NCBI GenBank assembly: GCA_963725065.1
Contig: CAVRXD010000037.1
Coordinates: 9,075-73,074 of the forward strand
Direction: 5' to 3'
Source of the DNA: VAZQ01 sp963725065
GTDB taxonomy: Bacteria; Pseudomonadota; Alphaproteobacteria; Rhizobiales; Xanthobacteraceae
Length of the DNA stretch: 64,000 nt
Position numbers and translations under genes: made by a program. Position 1 is the first letter of the stretch, and the number at the start of each line of letters is the position of its first letter. The notes under the pieces are model-generated. The model was not told where the DNA came from, ran no database searches, and saw only the letters and a list, made by a program, of their open reading frames with translations. Positions 1-8,233 of the stretch are shown here, one piece after another.

Positions 1-704
1 CGCGCCGCGTAGCCGAAGCAGAGGTGGAGCGCGGTGGTCCCGCCCACGCCGTCGACCGCGCGGTCGATCGCCGGCACGCCGAAGCGCCGCGCCTCCTCCG
101 GTCGCGCCTGCAGGAACGGCTCGTCGAGCTGCACCACGTCGGCGCCGGCGGCGAACAGGTCTCGGATCTCCTCGTTCAGCGCCGCGGCGCAGTCCAACGC
201 CAGCGCGGCCTCGTCGTGATAGTGCTCGTCGTGGAGCTGCTGCGTCATGGTGAAGGGGCCGGGAATGGTGATCTTGATCGGCCGGTCGGTATTGGCGCGC
301 AGGAACGCGACGTCGCGCGCCTGCACCGGCTGCCGGCGGCGGATCGGGCCGACCACCCGCGGCACGATCTGGAAACGGCCGGGCGTGCGCGAGGGAATCT
401 GCGCCGGGTGCTCGCTGTCCATGCCTTCGAGCGCGGTGGCGAAACGGTTGGAGTAGCTCTCGCGGCGCATCTCGCCGTCGGTGACGACGTCGATGCCGGC
501 GCGCTCCTGGTCGCGGATCGCCAGCAGCGTGGCGTCGTCCTGCGCCTGCTCGAGCCAGGCCGCCTCGACACGCCACAGCTCGCGCGCGCGGGCACGCGGC
601 GGAACGATCTCCGCCAGGAGCCGGCGGTCGATCAGCCAGTCGGGCTGCGGGTAGCTGCCGACCAGCGTGGTGGGCAACAAGGTGTTCGGGAGACCTTCGG
701 TCAT
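1..704 (-). CDS. MetE-like methyltransferase (cobalamin-independent methionine synthase family), 3' part cut by window edge
   Basis: The reading frame is open on the minus strand from an ATG at 704 to the window edge, giving about 234 residues with no stop. It opens with TTLVGSYPQPDWL, typical of the COG0620 / MetE C-terminal family. It carries TDGEMRRESY and the HLCFGY stretch, whose His-x-Cys supplies zinc ligands for thiol activation in this family. Members move methyl groups from a folate or another donor to a thiol, and stand-alone short forms often act on unknown substrates. It is divergent from the Bug receptor at 824, with about 120 bp between the two starts. The C-terminus is not visible, so the second Cys ligand cannot be checked. 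Confidence 0.85.
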   Translation of the reverse strand, partial: MTEGLPNTLLPTTLVGSYPQPDWLIDRRLLAEIVPPRARARELWRVEAAWLEQAQDDATLLAIRDQERAGIDVVTDGEMRRESYSNRFATALEGMDSEHPAQIPSRTPGRFQIVPRVVGPIRRRQPVQARDVAFLRANTDRPIKITIPGPFTMTQQLHDEHYHDEAALALDCAAALNEEIRDLFAAGADVVQLDEPFLQARPEEARRFGVPAIDRAVDGVGGTTALHLCFGYAA

Positions 705-823
705 TGGCGGCCGACGCGGTTTTCTGCTGGGTGGACTCCGTACTATCCTAGGGCAAAAGCGGGACGCCGGAAGGCGCCGGTCGCGCGCCCAGGTGCCGCC
801 GCTGATCGCTGCGGGAGGGAAGC

Positions 824-1789
824 ATGACGCGTCTCGCACTGGCGGTTCTCCTCGCCATGTCCGCGCCGGCGGGAGGCGCGCTCGCCCAGTCCTTTCCCGC
901 GCGGCCGATCACGCTGATCAACCCCTATGCCGCCGGCGGCCCTGCCGACCTGCTCGCGCGCGCCGTCGCCGAGGGGATGAGCGAGACGCTCGGCCGCGCG
1001 GTCGTCGTCGACAACCGCCCGGGTGCGGGCACCGCCATCGGTGCCCGCGCCGTGGCGCAGGCCAAGCCCGACGGCTACACGCTTTTCATCGGCGGCTCGC
1101 CGTCACACGTGATCACGCCGGCGCTGATGAAGGACGCCGGCTACGACGGCATCGCGTCGTTTACGCCGATCGCCACCGTCGCCGACGTTCCCAACGTCCT
1201 GGTCGTGCCGCCGAGCCGCCCCTACAAGAGCGTGCCGGAGCTCGTCGCCGCCGCCCGCGGCGCGGCCGGCAACATGACGTTCGCCACGGTCGGGGTCGGC
1301 AGCATTCCGCAGCTTCTCGGCGTGCTGCTGCAGTTGCGCGCCGACGTGAAGCTGATCGAAGTGCCCTACAAGGGCGGCGCACCCGCCGCGCTCGATCTGA
1401 TCGGCGGCCAGGTCGACCTTGCGTTCCTCAACGTCCCGGCGGTGCTGTCGCAGGTGCGGGGTGGCGAGCTGCGCGCGCTCGCCGTCGCCAGCGCGACGCG
1501 CGCCAGGGCGCTGCCCGAAACGCCGACCATGGCCGAGGCGGGCTATCGCGATTTCGCGATGGGCACCTGGTACGGAATCTCGGCGCCGGCCGAAACCCCG
1601 CGCGAGATCGTCGGCAAGCTCCATGCCGCCATCGCCCGCACGCTGAACACGCCGAAAGTACAGGACAAGATCGAAGCGCAGGGCGCCGAGGTCTTGCTGA
1701 AAGATCCCGAGGCGTTCGCGGCCTTCCTGCACGCCGATGCCAATCTCATGCGAGACCTGATCAGGCGCGCCAACATGACGGCGAACTGA
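824..1789 (+). CDS. Bug/TctC-family periplasmic solute receptor
   Basis: This is a 321-residue protein. It has a Sec signal peptide (about residues 1-22, ending ALAQ), then the family opening FPARPITLINPYAAGG and the KPDGYTLF motif. Bug receptors bind carboxylates or related small organic molecules in the periplasm and deliver them to TctAB. No tctAB lies next to it, so it is an orphan receptor. It sits between two methionine-synthase-like genes that read away from or towards it. The start follows GGGAGGGAAGC, a good ribosome-binding site. The substrate cannot be told from the sequence. Confidence 0.88.
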   Translation: MTRLALAVLLAMSAPAGGALAQSFPARPITLINPYAAGGPADLLARAVAEGMSETLGRAVVVDNRPGAGTAIGARAVAQAKPDGYTLFIGGSPSHVITPALMKDAGYDGIASFTPIATVADVPNVLVVPPSRPYKSVPELVAAARGAAGNMTFATVGVGSIPQLLGVLLQLRADVKLIEVPYKGGAPAALDLIGGQVDLAFLNVPAVLSQVRGGELRALAVASATRARALPETPTMAEAGYRDFAMGTWYGISAPAETPREIVGKLHAAIARTLNTPKVQDKIEAQGAEVLLKDPEAFAAFLHADANLMRDLIRRANMTAN

Positions 1790-1840
1790 TGGTGGTGTGA
1801 CGTCAGCGCGAGGACGTCTTCGGCATATACAAGCCGGCAA

Positions 1841-3007
1841 TCAGAACAAGCGCGTGGAGGCCAGCTTCGCTCCGTCCCTGAGGCTGCGCAGCTTTGCCCA
1901 GACCACATCCGGCGCCACCCGGCCCCAGCCCGCCGACGTGTCGAAGCCGCAATCGGTCGCGGCCAGCACGGCGGAGGGATCGCCGATCGTAGCCGCCACC
2001 CGCTCGATCCGGTCCGACACGACCTCGGGATGCTCGATGATGTTGGTCAGCGGGTCGATCACGCCCGCCACCAGGACCTGGCCGCTCTTCAGGGGAGATT
2101 TCTCGAAGCAGCGAAATTCGTGCGCGTGGCGCGGGCCGGCGAAGGGGAGATACAAGGCCCCGACGTTCGCTTGCTGCACGGTCGGCAGAATATTCTCGAG
2201 CGGCACGTCGCTGTCGTGAGGCGATTCCGAATTACCCCAGCAGACGTGCAGGCGCACCCGGTCGGGCGGAATGTTCTTGAGCGCGACGTTGATCACTGCG
2301 ACGACATTTTCGACGAATTCGAGAAACACCGACAGCGGCTTGTCCTTGAATGAAATGTGCCGCTCCAGCGCGAGGTCGGGCGCGTCGATCTGCAGCACGA
2401 AGCCGGCGCGAACGATCGTCTCATATTCGATCCGCAACGCGTCTCCGAGCGCCTGCAGATATTTCAAGTCAGTGTCGTAATGCTCGTTCTTGATCGCGGC
2501 GGCGACGATACCGGGCGACGGCGCGTTCATGAACGGTTCGACAAAGATATCCGGATGATCCTTGAGGACGTCTGCGAAGTCGCTGCACTCCGCCTCGATG
2601 GCAGCCGTATCGATATAGCGCACGTCGCCGATCGCCATCGGCAAACCTTCGTTGGGCGACACGCGCGCCTTGCTCGACGTCTGCTCTATCCATCGCTTCT
2701 TGAATTCGGGATAGCGGTCGACGTCGGCGCGCGACGGCCGCTGCCAGGTCCCACCCAGCCCGGTCAGGCGCTCTTTGAGATAAAGGAAAAAGGAATCGCG
2801 CTGCTGCTCGCCATTGTTGCCGACGTCGATGCCGGCCTCGGCCTGCCTCGGTACGATCGCGCGCAACGCGGCCAGGCCGGCTGCGGCAATTTCATCCGCG
2901 GCGACGCCTTCTCCGCGCGAGCGCCGAACGAAAAGGCTGGTCAGATGCTCCGGTCGAGGCAGGCTTCCGGCATGCGTCGTCAGAATTCGTTCCGAACTGC
3001 GCCGCAT
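1841..3007 (-). CDS. MetE-like methyltransferase, full length
   Basis: This protein has 388 residues of the COG0620 family, about half the size of full MetE, so it represents only the catalytic C-terminal barrel. It opens with ILTTHAGSLPRPEHL. The expected zinc ligands are visible: His-x-Cys in RLHVCWGN and a late Cys in AATDCGFDTSAG. The cobalamin-independent methyl transfer chemistry is known for the family; the acceptor here is unknown. It lies on the same strand as the tct operon upstream, from which it is separated by two large palindromes (3047-3213). It is a different subgroup from the partial copy at 1-704, the two sharing little beyond the family motifs. Confidence 0.88.
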   Translation of the reverse strand: MRRSSERILTTHAGSLPRPEHLTSLFVRRSRGEGVAADEIAAAGLAALRAIVPRQAEAGIDVGNNGEQQRDSFFLYLKERLTGLGGTWQRPSRADVDRYPEFKKRWIEQTSSKARVSPNEGLPMAIGDVRYIDTAAIEAECSDFADVLKDHPDIFVEPFMNAPSPGIVAAAIKNEHYDTDLKYLQALGDALRIEYETIVRAGFVLQIDAPDLALERHISFKDKPLSVFLEFVENVVAVINVALKNIPPDRVRLHVCWGNSESPHDSDVPLENILPTVQQANVGALYLPFAGPRHAHEFRCFEKSPLKSGQVLVAGVIDPLTNIIEHPEVVSDRIERVAATIGDPSAVLAATDCGFDTSAGWGRVAPDVVWAKLRSLRDGAKLASTRLF

Positions 3008-3046
3008 GGAATGACCTTGTTCCTTATCGGGGTTCTCAAGCCTGAT

Positions 3047-3125
3047 CTAGTGTGGCGCATTTGACGTTCCTATCAGTATTGGCCGCGAGTCCTTCATAGG
3101 AACGTCAAATGCAAAGCCACACTAG
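3047..3125. repeat. palindromic element 1 (CTAG-ended, 27-nt arms)
   Basis: The left arm 3047-3073 pairs with the right arm 3096-3125. The outer 10 nt begin CTAGTGTGGC and the inner 17 nt end GACGTTCCTAT. The right arm has an unpaired AAA (3113-3115) between inner and outer stems, and the loop is about 22 nt. Element 2 beside it has the same architecture with different, still paired bases. It lies between the tctC stop and the next gene on the same strand. It looks like a small non-autonomous mobile palindrome; it could also act as a transcript stabiliser. Confidence 0.85.
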
Positions 3126-3137
3126 GATCATAACTTG

Positions 3138-3213
3138 CTAGTGTCCCTTTGTTTCCGACGTTCGTAAAAGCGGGTGCTGCGAGATGATACGAACGTCGGA
3201 AACGGGACACTAG
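3138..3213. repeat. palindromic element 2, inverted relative to element 1
   Basis: The outer arms CTAGTGTCCC (3138-3147) and GGGACACTAG (3204-3213) pair perfectly. The inner 16-nt arms (3151-3166 with 3188-3203) also pair. The unpaired TTT (3148-3150) is on the left, so after reverse complementing the element has the same no-bulge / AAA-bulge layout as element 1. The shared core is CTAGTGT followed by GACGTTC. There is no coding potential. Confidence 0.85.
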
Positions 3214-3270
3214 GCGGCGCGGGAGCGCCACGCCGCCCGTCTTGTTCGGGACGAGCAGGTCCGATGCCGG

Positions 3271-4281
3271 CTACTTCAAGCGGCCTGTCTTCTGATAAAA
3301 TTCGCGCTCGGCGTCGGCATAGGCCTTGAGATTGGCTTCCATGCGCGCCGGATCGGTGAGCTTCGGATCGAAATAGACGCCCGCCTTGAGATACTCGGCG
3401 ACCAGTTCGGGATCCTTCATCGCGGCCTGGACGGCAGCCCCGAGATAGGCCTTGCGATCCGCCGGCGTACCCTTCGGAACGACCGCAAACCGGATGATGA
3501 TCCACTGGTATTCGTTGCCGCCCAGTGCCTCGTTCATGGTCGGCGTGTCTTTCAAGAAGCTCAATCGCTCCGGGGCCGCGACGCCAAGGGGAGCGACCTT
3601 GCCGGCGTCCGCCAAACCGCGGAATTCGGAGAAGAACCCCTGCGCGATGTCGACGTTACCGCCGGCCAACGCGTTGATGCCGGCGCCGCCGCCCTGGAAC
3701 GGCACGCGCAGGAACTTTGCACCGGAGTTCGCCTCGACCTGATCAAGGATGTAGTCCCACATGCTGCCGGGAACGGTCGCGGCGCGAACCGTGTTGGGCT
3801 TGTCCTTGGCGATCTGGACGATCTGCTTGACCGACATGCCCTTGTAAGGCCCATCGGTCGGCCCGACCCAGATCAACGGATCGGAATTCAAGTACCCGAT
3901 CGGCTCAAGATCGGTATAGGCCCAGCGGCCCTGCGCGCGCAGCATCGCGTCGCCCCACATCAGGTTTGCGATGACCCCGACGGTGTATCCGTCGGGCTTC
4001 GCCTGCGTGGCGAGATAGGCATGTCCGACCATTCCGGCGCCGCCGGTACGATTGTTGACGACAATCTTGTCGCCACTCCACTTTTCGACGTGCTTGGCGA
4101 GCAATCGCGCAGTGACGTCCATGCCGCCGCCGGCGGGATAGACCACCGTGTACTCGATCGGGCCGGTCGGAAAATCCTTCGGCTTGAGCTTGCCGAGTTC
4201 CGCCTTGGCATCACCGCCTTGGGCTGCGGCCGGCGTTGCAAGCAGGGCGGAAAGCAGTGCGAAAGCAATGACGCTTTTCAT
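3271..4281 (-). CDS. tctC: tripartite tricarboxylate transporter receptor TctC
   Basis: This periplasmic solute receptor is encoded directly after tctA. The protein begins MKSVIAFALLSALLATPAAAQ, a clear signal peptide, and the mature part has the family motifs IEYTVVYPAGGGMDVTAR and KPDGYTVGV. I prefer the ATG at 4281 because AAGGGATGGAG lies just upstream; an in-frame ATG at 4290 is the alternative. It has a short Lys-rich insert before the first beta strand, absent from the orphan receptors. As the only receptor cotranscribed with tctAB in the window, it is the likely native partner of that pair. Confidence 0.9.
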   Translation of the reverse strand: MKSVIAFALLSALLATPAAAQGGDAKAELGKLKPKDFPTGPIEYTVVYPAGGGMDVTARLLAKHVEKWSGDKIVVNNRTGGAGMVGHAYLATQAKPDGYTVGVIANLMWGDAMLRAQGRWAYTDLEPIGYLNSDPLIWVGPTDGPYKGMSVKQIVQIAKDKPNTVRAATVPGSMWDYILDQVEANSGAKFLRVPFQGGGAGINALAGGNVDIAQGFFSEFRGLADAGKVAPLGVAAPERLSFLKDTPTMNEALGGNEYQWIIIRFAVVPKGTPADRKAYLGAAVQAAMKDPELVAEYLKAGVYFDPKLTDPARMEANLKAYADAEREFYQKTGRLK

Positions 4282-4293
4282 GGGCTCCATCCC

Positions 4294-5769
4294 TTAAGAT
4301 TTTTTTGTGCGACGAAACATCAATGCGACGAGAACCGCGCAAGCCGTCAGCATCAGCGCGGTCCCCGGACGTTGCAGGAAGATCATAGCGCCGTCGGGCG
4401 ACATCGCCAACGATTGACGCAGGGATTGCTCGAGCAGCGGCGCGAGCACCAGAGCGATGACGAATGGCGCAAGGTCGTACGCCAGCTTGTGCAGCACATA
4501 GCCCAGGAGTCCGAAGCCGAGCATGACCCACAGGTCGAAGACGTTCTTGTTCGCCGAATAGGTGCCCACCACGGAGAGCAGGAGCACGACCGGAAACAGC
4601 ACGCGATAGGGAATGCGCAAGAGCTGGGCCCACAACCCGACCAACGGAAGATTCAGCAGCAGCAGGAACACGTTGCCTACATACATGCTGGCGACGATCC
4701 CCCAGAACAGGTCGGGACGTTGGGTGATGAACAGTGGGCCGGGCTGGACGCCGTGGATCACCAGGGCGCCGAGCAGCAGCGCGGTCACCGGGTTGCCCGG
4801 AATGCCGAGTGAAAGGACCGGGATGATGCTGCCGGCGACGGCGGCGTTGTTGGCCGATTCCGGACCGGCAACGCCTTCGATGGCGCCGTTTCCAAAGCGC
4901 TCGGGATGAGCGGATATGCGCTTCTCCAAGGCGTAGGACATGAACGACGCGGTGACCGGGCCGCCGCCGGGGACCAGGCCGAGGAAGAATCCGAGCCCGC
5001 TGCCGCGAAGCATCGGCCGCCACGACGCGCGCCAGTCCGCGAGCGTCGGCCACAGGCCGCGAATGCGGTCGGTCACGACGGTGCTTTTGACGATCCTCTC
5101 GACGTTGTTGAGAACTTCGGTCACGCCGAACAGCCCGATGACGACAGCCAACAGCTCGATGCCCGCGGAGAGGTCGATCGAGCCGAAGGTGAAGCGCTCG
5201 CGCCCGTTGACCACATCGATGCCGATCGCCGCGGTGAGAAATCCGAGCGCCACCATCAGCACGCCCTTCACCAACGAGCCGGCGATCATATAGAGCGTGC
5301 AGATGACGCCGAGCACCATCACGGCAAAGTTCTCGGGGGGTCCGAAACGGATGGCCACCGCCGCGATGGCTGGCGCGAAGAACGTCATCACGATAACGCC
5401 GAGCGTGCCCGCCACGAAGGAGCCGATCGCCGCGATGCCCAGCGCCGCGCCGGCGCGTCCCTGCTTCGCCATCTGGTGACCGTCGAGGCAGGTCACGACC
5501 GACGCGGCCTCGCCCGGTATGTTCAGCAGGATCGAGGTCGTCGAGCCGCCATACATCGCGCCGTAGAAGATCGAGGCGAGCATCACCATCCCGCCGACCG
5601 GGGTCAGCGTGAACGTGATCGGCAACAGCAAGGCCAGCGCCGCGAGCGGACCGACGCCCGGCAGCACGCCGACCAGTGTCCCGATCAGGCTGCCCAGAAA
5701 GCAGAGGTAAAGATTCTCGGGCGTCAGAATGACGCCAAATCCGGTGAGAAGTCCGCCGAACGCGTCCAT
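4294..5769 (-). CDS. tctA: tripartite tricarboxylate transporter large membrane subunit TctA
   Basis: This is a 491-residue polytopic membrane protein of the TctA family, about the usual length of 500. Visible family signatures are GTLVGVLPGVGPLAALALLLP and GAMYGGSTTSILLNIPGE near the N-terminus, with about 11-12 hydrophobic segments. It is the transport channel of the tripartite tricarboxylate transporter, driven by an ion gradient. It starts 3 nt after the tctB stop and ends within 15 nt of the tctC start, so the three form an operon in the order B-A-C. Confidence 0.95.
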   Translation of the reverse strand: MDAFGGLLTGFGVILTPENLYLCFLGSLIGTLVGVLPGVGPLAALALLLPITFTLTPVGGMVMLASIFYGAMYGGSTTSILLNIPGEAASVVTCLDGHQMAKQGRAGAALGIAAIGSFVAGTLGVIVMTFFAPAIAAVAIRFGPPENFAVMVLGVICTLYMIAGSLVKGVLMVALGFLTAAIGIDVVNGRERFTFGSIDLSAGIELLAVVIGLFGVTEVLNNVERIVKSTVVTDRIRGLWPTLADWRASWRPMLRGSGLGFFLGLVPGGGPVTASFMSYALEKRISAHPERFGNGAIEGVAGPESANNAAVAGSIIPVLSLGIPGNPVTALLLGALVIHGVQPGPLFITQRPDLFWGIVASMYVGNVFLLLLNLPLVGLWAQLLRIPYRVLFPVVLLLSVVGTYSANKNVFDLWVMLGFGLLGYVLHKLAYDLAPFVIALVLAPLLEQSLRQSLAMSPDGAMIFLQRPGTALMLTACAVLVALMFRRTKKS

Positions 5770-5772
5770 ATC

Positions 5773-6213
5773 TCACCAGCCCCACGGACCACGGGGCAAG
5801 GTCATGCCCAGGACCCGGCCGAACAGCCAGACGACAACGACGACGGAGATGAAGGCCAGAGCGATCGAGAACACCCAGCCGGATTTCTCGACGGCGCGCA
5901 GCAGGATGATCATGGTGATGAAGCCGGCAACCGCAAATCCCAGATAGGGAATGCTGACCGCCATGAATGCGAGGCCGGCGGCGACGCCGAGTACCCGCCC
6001 CAGCGCCGCGCCGCGCGGAAAGTCAGGTGCAACAGCCTCGCCCGGAGACCGCAACAGCAGCACAACCCCCGCGCCCATGACGATCAGCGCCGAGATAAAG
6101 GGAAACAAGCCGCTGTCGGGCCCGGACGAGCCAACAAGGCCGAGCGTCCACGCATATGCGGCCGCGGCGCCCCCCAGCAAAATCCAGAATATGTTGAGCG
6201 CGCGTTCAAACAT
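5773..6213 (-). CDS. tctB: tripartite tricarboxylate transporter small membrane subunit TctB
   Basis: This protein has 146 residues with four hydrophobic segments, the normal size and topology of TctB. The N-terminus FERALNIFWILLGGAAAAYAW and the glycine-rich loop GSSGPDSGLFPF are typical. It overlaps the annotated 3' end of the oxidoreductase gene by 8 nt as read here. If the frameshift in that gene is an error, the true gap is about 30 nt. It leads the tctBAC cluster. Confidence 0.92.
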   Translation of the reverse strand: MFERALNIFWILLGGAAAAYAWTLGLVGSSGPDSGLFPFISALIVMGAGVVLLLRSPGEAVAPDFPRGAALGRVLGVAAGLAFMAVSIPYLGFAVAGFITMIILLRAVEKSGWVFSIALAFISVVVVVWLFGRVLGMTLPRGPWGW

Positions 6214-8212
6214 GACGATCGGCTTTGATCTCTGGTGAATTGGTCAGAGCGCCAAGGCGGCAGCCTCTCCCTCGTGAATGGCGCAAAGAAGATTGCGCGG
6301 CGCCATGCAGTCTCCGATCAGCCGGGTGTCGATGCCCGCGCTCAAAAAGCTGCTTCGCGACGGCATCGTCGGCGACGCGCGGCGTCGACCAGACGAACAC
6401 CCCGACGTCGTCGAGGTCCCGGGTTCGCCCGGTGAAGACGTTGCGCCAGGTGAGCCGGCCACCGCGAACAGACACCGGCTCCGCCGACAGAACGATCTCG
6501 GCATTCGCCTCATAGAGCCTGCGGTGGATGCCGATCGCGCTGCAATAGTTGACGTTGCGCGCGATCTGCTGGCGCGGTGTGAGCAAGACGAGCCGGCGAT
6601 AGTCGCGCGCGAGCGCGTCCGCCACGGCATAGGTTGCGGCACTGTGATCCATGTCGAACAGCACCGCTGTCGCATCTACGCGGCCGCTATTGGAGCGCGC
6701 CTCCCAGTCGCGCGCGCTGACGCCGTCGCCGATAAAATCATTCGGGCGGCGCTGATGGGCGCCCGTCGCCACAACCACGGTGTCCGGGTTGATGGCGAGA
6801 ATGTCACCTGCGGTGGCGGCGCGCCCAAGCTCGATCTTCACGCCCGCGCCTCTGGCCTGCCGCTCCATCCAGGCAATCACGGGGAAATGCTCCGCCCTGC
6901 CGGGAAGCCCGGCCTCCCATCGCAGCTTCCCGCCAACTTGGGACGACACGCCGAACAGCGTCACGTCATGGCCTCGCTCCCCCGCGATGCGGGCTGCCTG
7001 GAGCCCTGCGGGACCGGCGCCCACCACGGCGACGCGGCGGCGTGTGGATGCACCACCCGGCCGCCAAGCGGATTCGCCCTTGTGGCCGAGCTGCGGGTTG
7101 TGCGGTTCCGCCAGCGGTCTGCCGACATGGATCTCGCCCCAGGCAAAATTGTCGAAGCTTGAGGGCCTGATGTCCTCGACGGCGCCGCGGCGCGCCTTCG
7201 CCGGCCAGTCGGCGTCCGCGATCAGCGCTCGCGTCATGCCGACCAGATCGCCGGCGCCATCCGCGATGGCGGCTTCGGCCTCCGCGGGCGTCGCGATGCG
7301 GCCGATCGCCATCACCGGCACGCCGGCCGACGCGCGTCGCATCTTCTTATGGATGTCGAGGAAATGTCCGCGCCGGAAATGCATATCCGGCGCATGATTT
7401 TCCAGGCTCAAGGTGAAATTGCCTTGGCTATAGGCAAAGTAGTCGAGCAGGCCCGGCCGCGCGAGCGCAGCGGTGATCCGCGCCGCCTCATCGGGATCGA
7501 TGCCGCCGGCGACCCCCTCGTCACCTGGCATCTTGAGGCCGATGACGAAATCCCCGCCACACGTCTGGCGAACGGCCTGCGCGACTTCGCGCACGAACCG
7601 GATCCGGTTTTCGAGCGAGCCGCCGTAGTCGTCGGTGCGCCGATTCGACCAGGGTGAGAGAATCTGTGTGATGAGATAGCCGTGCGCGCCGTGCAGCTCT
7701 ACTCCGCCGAAGCCGCATCGCTTGAACCGTTTGGCGACCGCCACGTATTCGTCGGCCACTTGCCGCAGTTCCGCGGTCGACATGACATGAGGAACCGTCC
7801 AGCTGTAGGCATCCGGCTGATCGGAAATCCCCTTGGGTGAGGCCACCGGACTCCAGAGTTGCTGGCGGCCGGGGTGCCAGAGTTGCGCGATGAGGCACGC
7901 GCCCTCGCCTTCGACCGCCTCCGCGGCTCGCTTGAAGCCATCCTCGTTTTCGGCCTCGTAGCCGGTCACGGTCGAGGCTTGGCAGAGCGCCGCGGGATCG
8001 ACCGCAATGATCTCAGTGATGACCAGTCCGGCGCCGCCTTTGGCGCGCTCCGCCAGGAAATCGATCCAGCGATCGGTGACGCGGTTGCGCGCGCCGTAGT
8101 TTGTCGTGGTGGCGGGCAGCGCAATCCGATTGCGCAGCGTGCGCTGCCCGACCCTCAGCGGGCTGAACAGGCGCGGGAAATAGGCATTTTCGCTCACGTC
8201 GAGACGTCCCAC
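6206..8212 (-). CDS. OYE-family NADH:flavin oxidoreductase fused to FAD/NAD domain; C-terminus frameshifted
   Basis: The 668 residues have the layout of 2,4-dienoyl-CoA reductase and trimethylamine dehydrogenase. An FMN barrel comes first (residues 10-340; HGAHGYLITQ, NRRTDDYGGSLENR), then an FAD/NAD domain starting VAVVGAGPAGLQAAR (about residue 390). The cysteines that normally hold the 4Fe-4S cluster between the domains are missing; the linker reads IRPSSFDNFAWGE. The last 35 codons are out of frame: the neighbouring frame encodes GIDTRLIGDCMAPRNL and AIHEGEAAALAL then stops at 6244, which is the family C-terminus. One extra base in the A5 run at 6344-6348 explains this. It is cotranscribed with tctBAC, so it may process the imported compound. 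Confidence 0.85.
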   Translation of the reverse strand: MGRLDVSENAYFPRLFSPLRVGQRTLRNRIALPATTTNYGARNRVTDRWIDFLAERAKGGAGLVITEIIAVDPAALCQASTVTGYEAENEDGFKRAAEAVEGEGACLIAQLWHPGRQQLWSPVASPKGISDQPDAYSWTVPHVMSTAELRQVADEYVAVAKRFKRCGFGGVELHGAHGYLITQILSPWSNRRTDDYGGSLENRIRFVREVAQAVRQTCGGDFVIGLKMPGDEGVAGGIDPDEAARITAALARPGLLDYFAYSQGNFTLSLENHAPDMHFRRGHFLDIHKKMRRASAGVPVMAIGRIATPAEAEAAIADGAGDLVGMTRALIADADWPAKARRGAVEDIRPSSFDNFAWGEIHVGRPLAEPHNPQLGHKGESAWRPGGASTRRRVAVVGAGPAGLQAARIAGERGHDVTLFGVSSQVGGKLRWEAGLPGRAEHFPVIAWMERQARGAGVKIELGRAATAGDILAINPDTVVVATGAHQRRPNDFIGDGVSARDWEARSNSGRVDATAVLFDMDHSAATYAVADALARDYRRLVLLTPRQQIARNVNYCSAIGIHRRLYEANAEIVLSAEPVSVRGGRLTWRNVFTGRTRDLDDVGVFVWSTPRVADDAVAKQLFERGHRHPADRRLHGAAQSSLRHSRGRGCRLGALTNSPEIKADRHV

Positions 8213-8233
8213 CCCAAGACTTCGCCCGGTCTC

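Noticed and set aside
3047..3213. Pair of rho-independent terminators after tctC
   Set aside because: The arms are far longer than needed, the loops are large and no T run follows; a dispersed element fits better.
6344..6348. Programmed ribosomal frameshifting in the OYE-type gene
   Set aside because: An A5 run (U5 in the mRNA) without a typical slippery heptamer or downstream structure is weak, and the unshifted tail is not conserved-looking; an indel is simpler.
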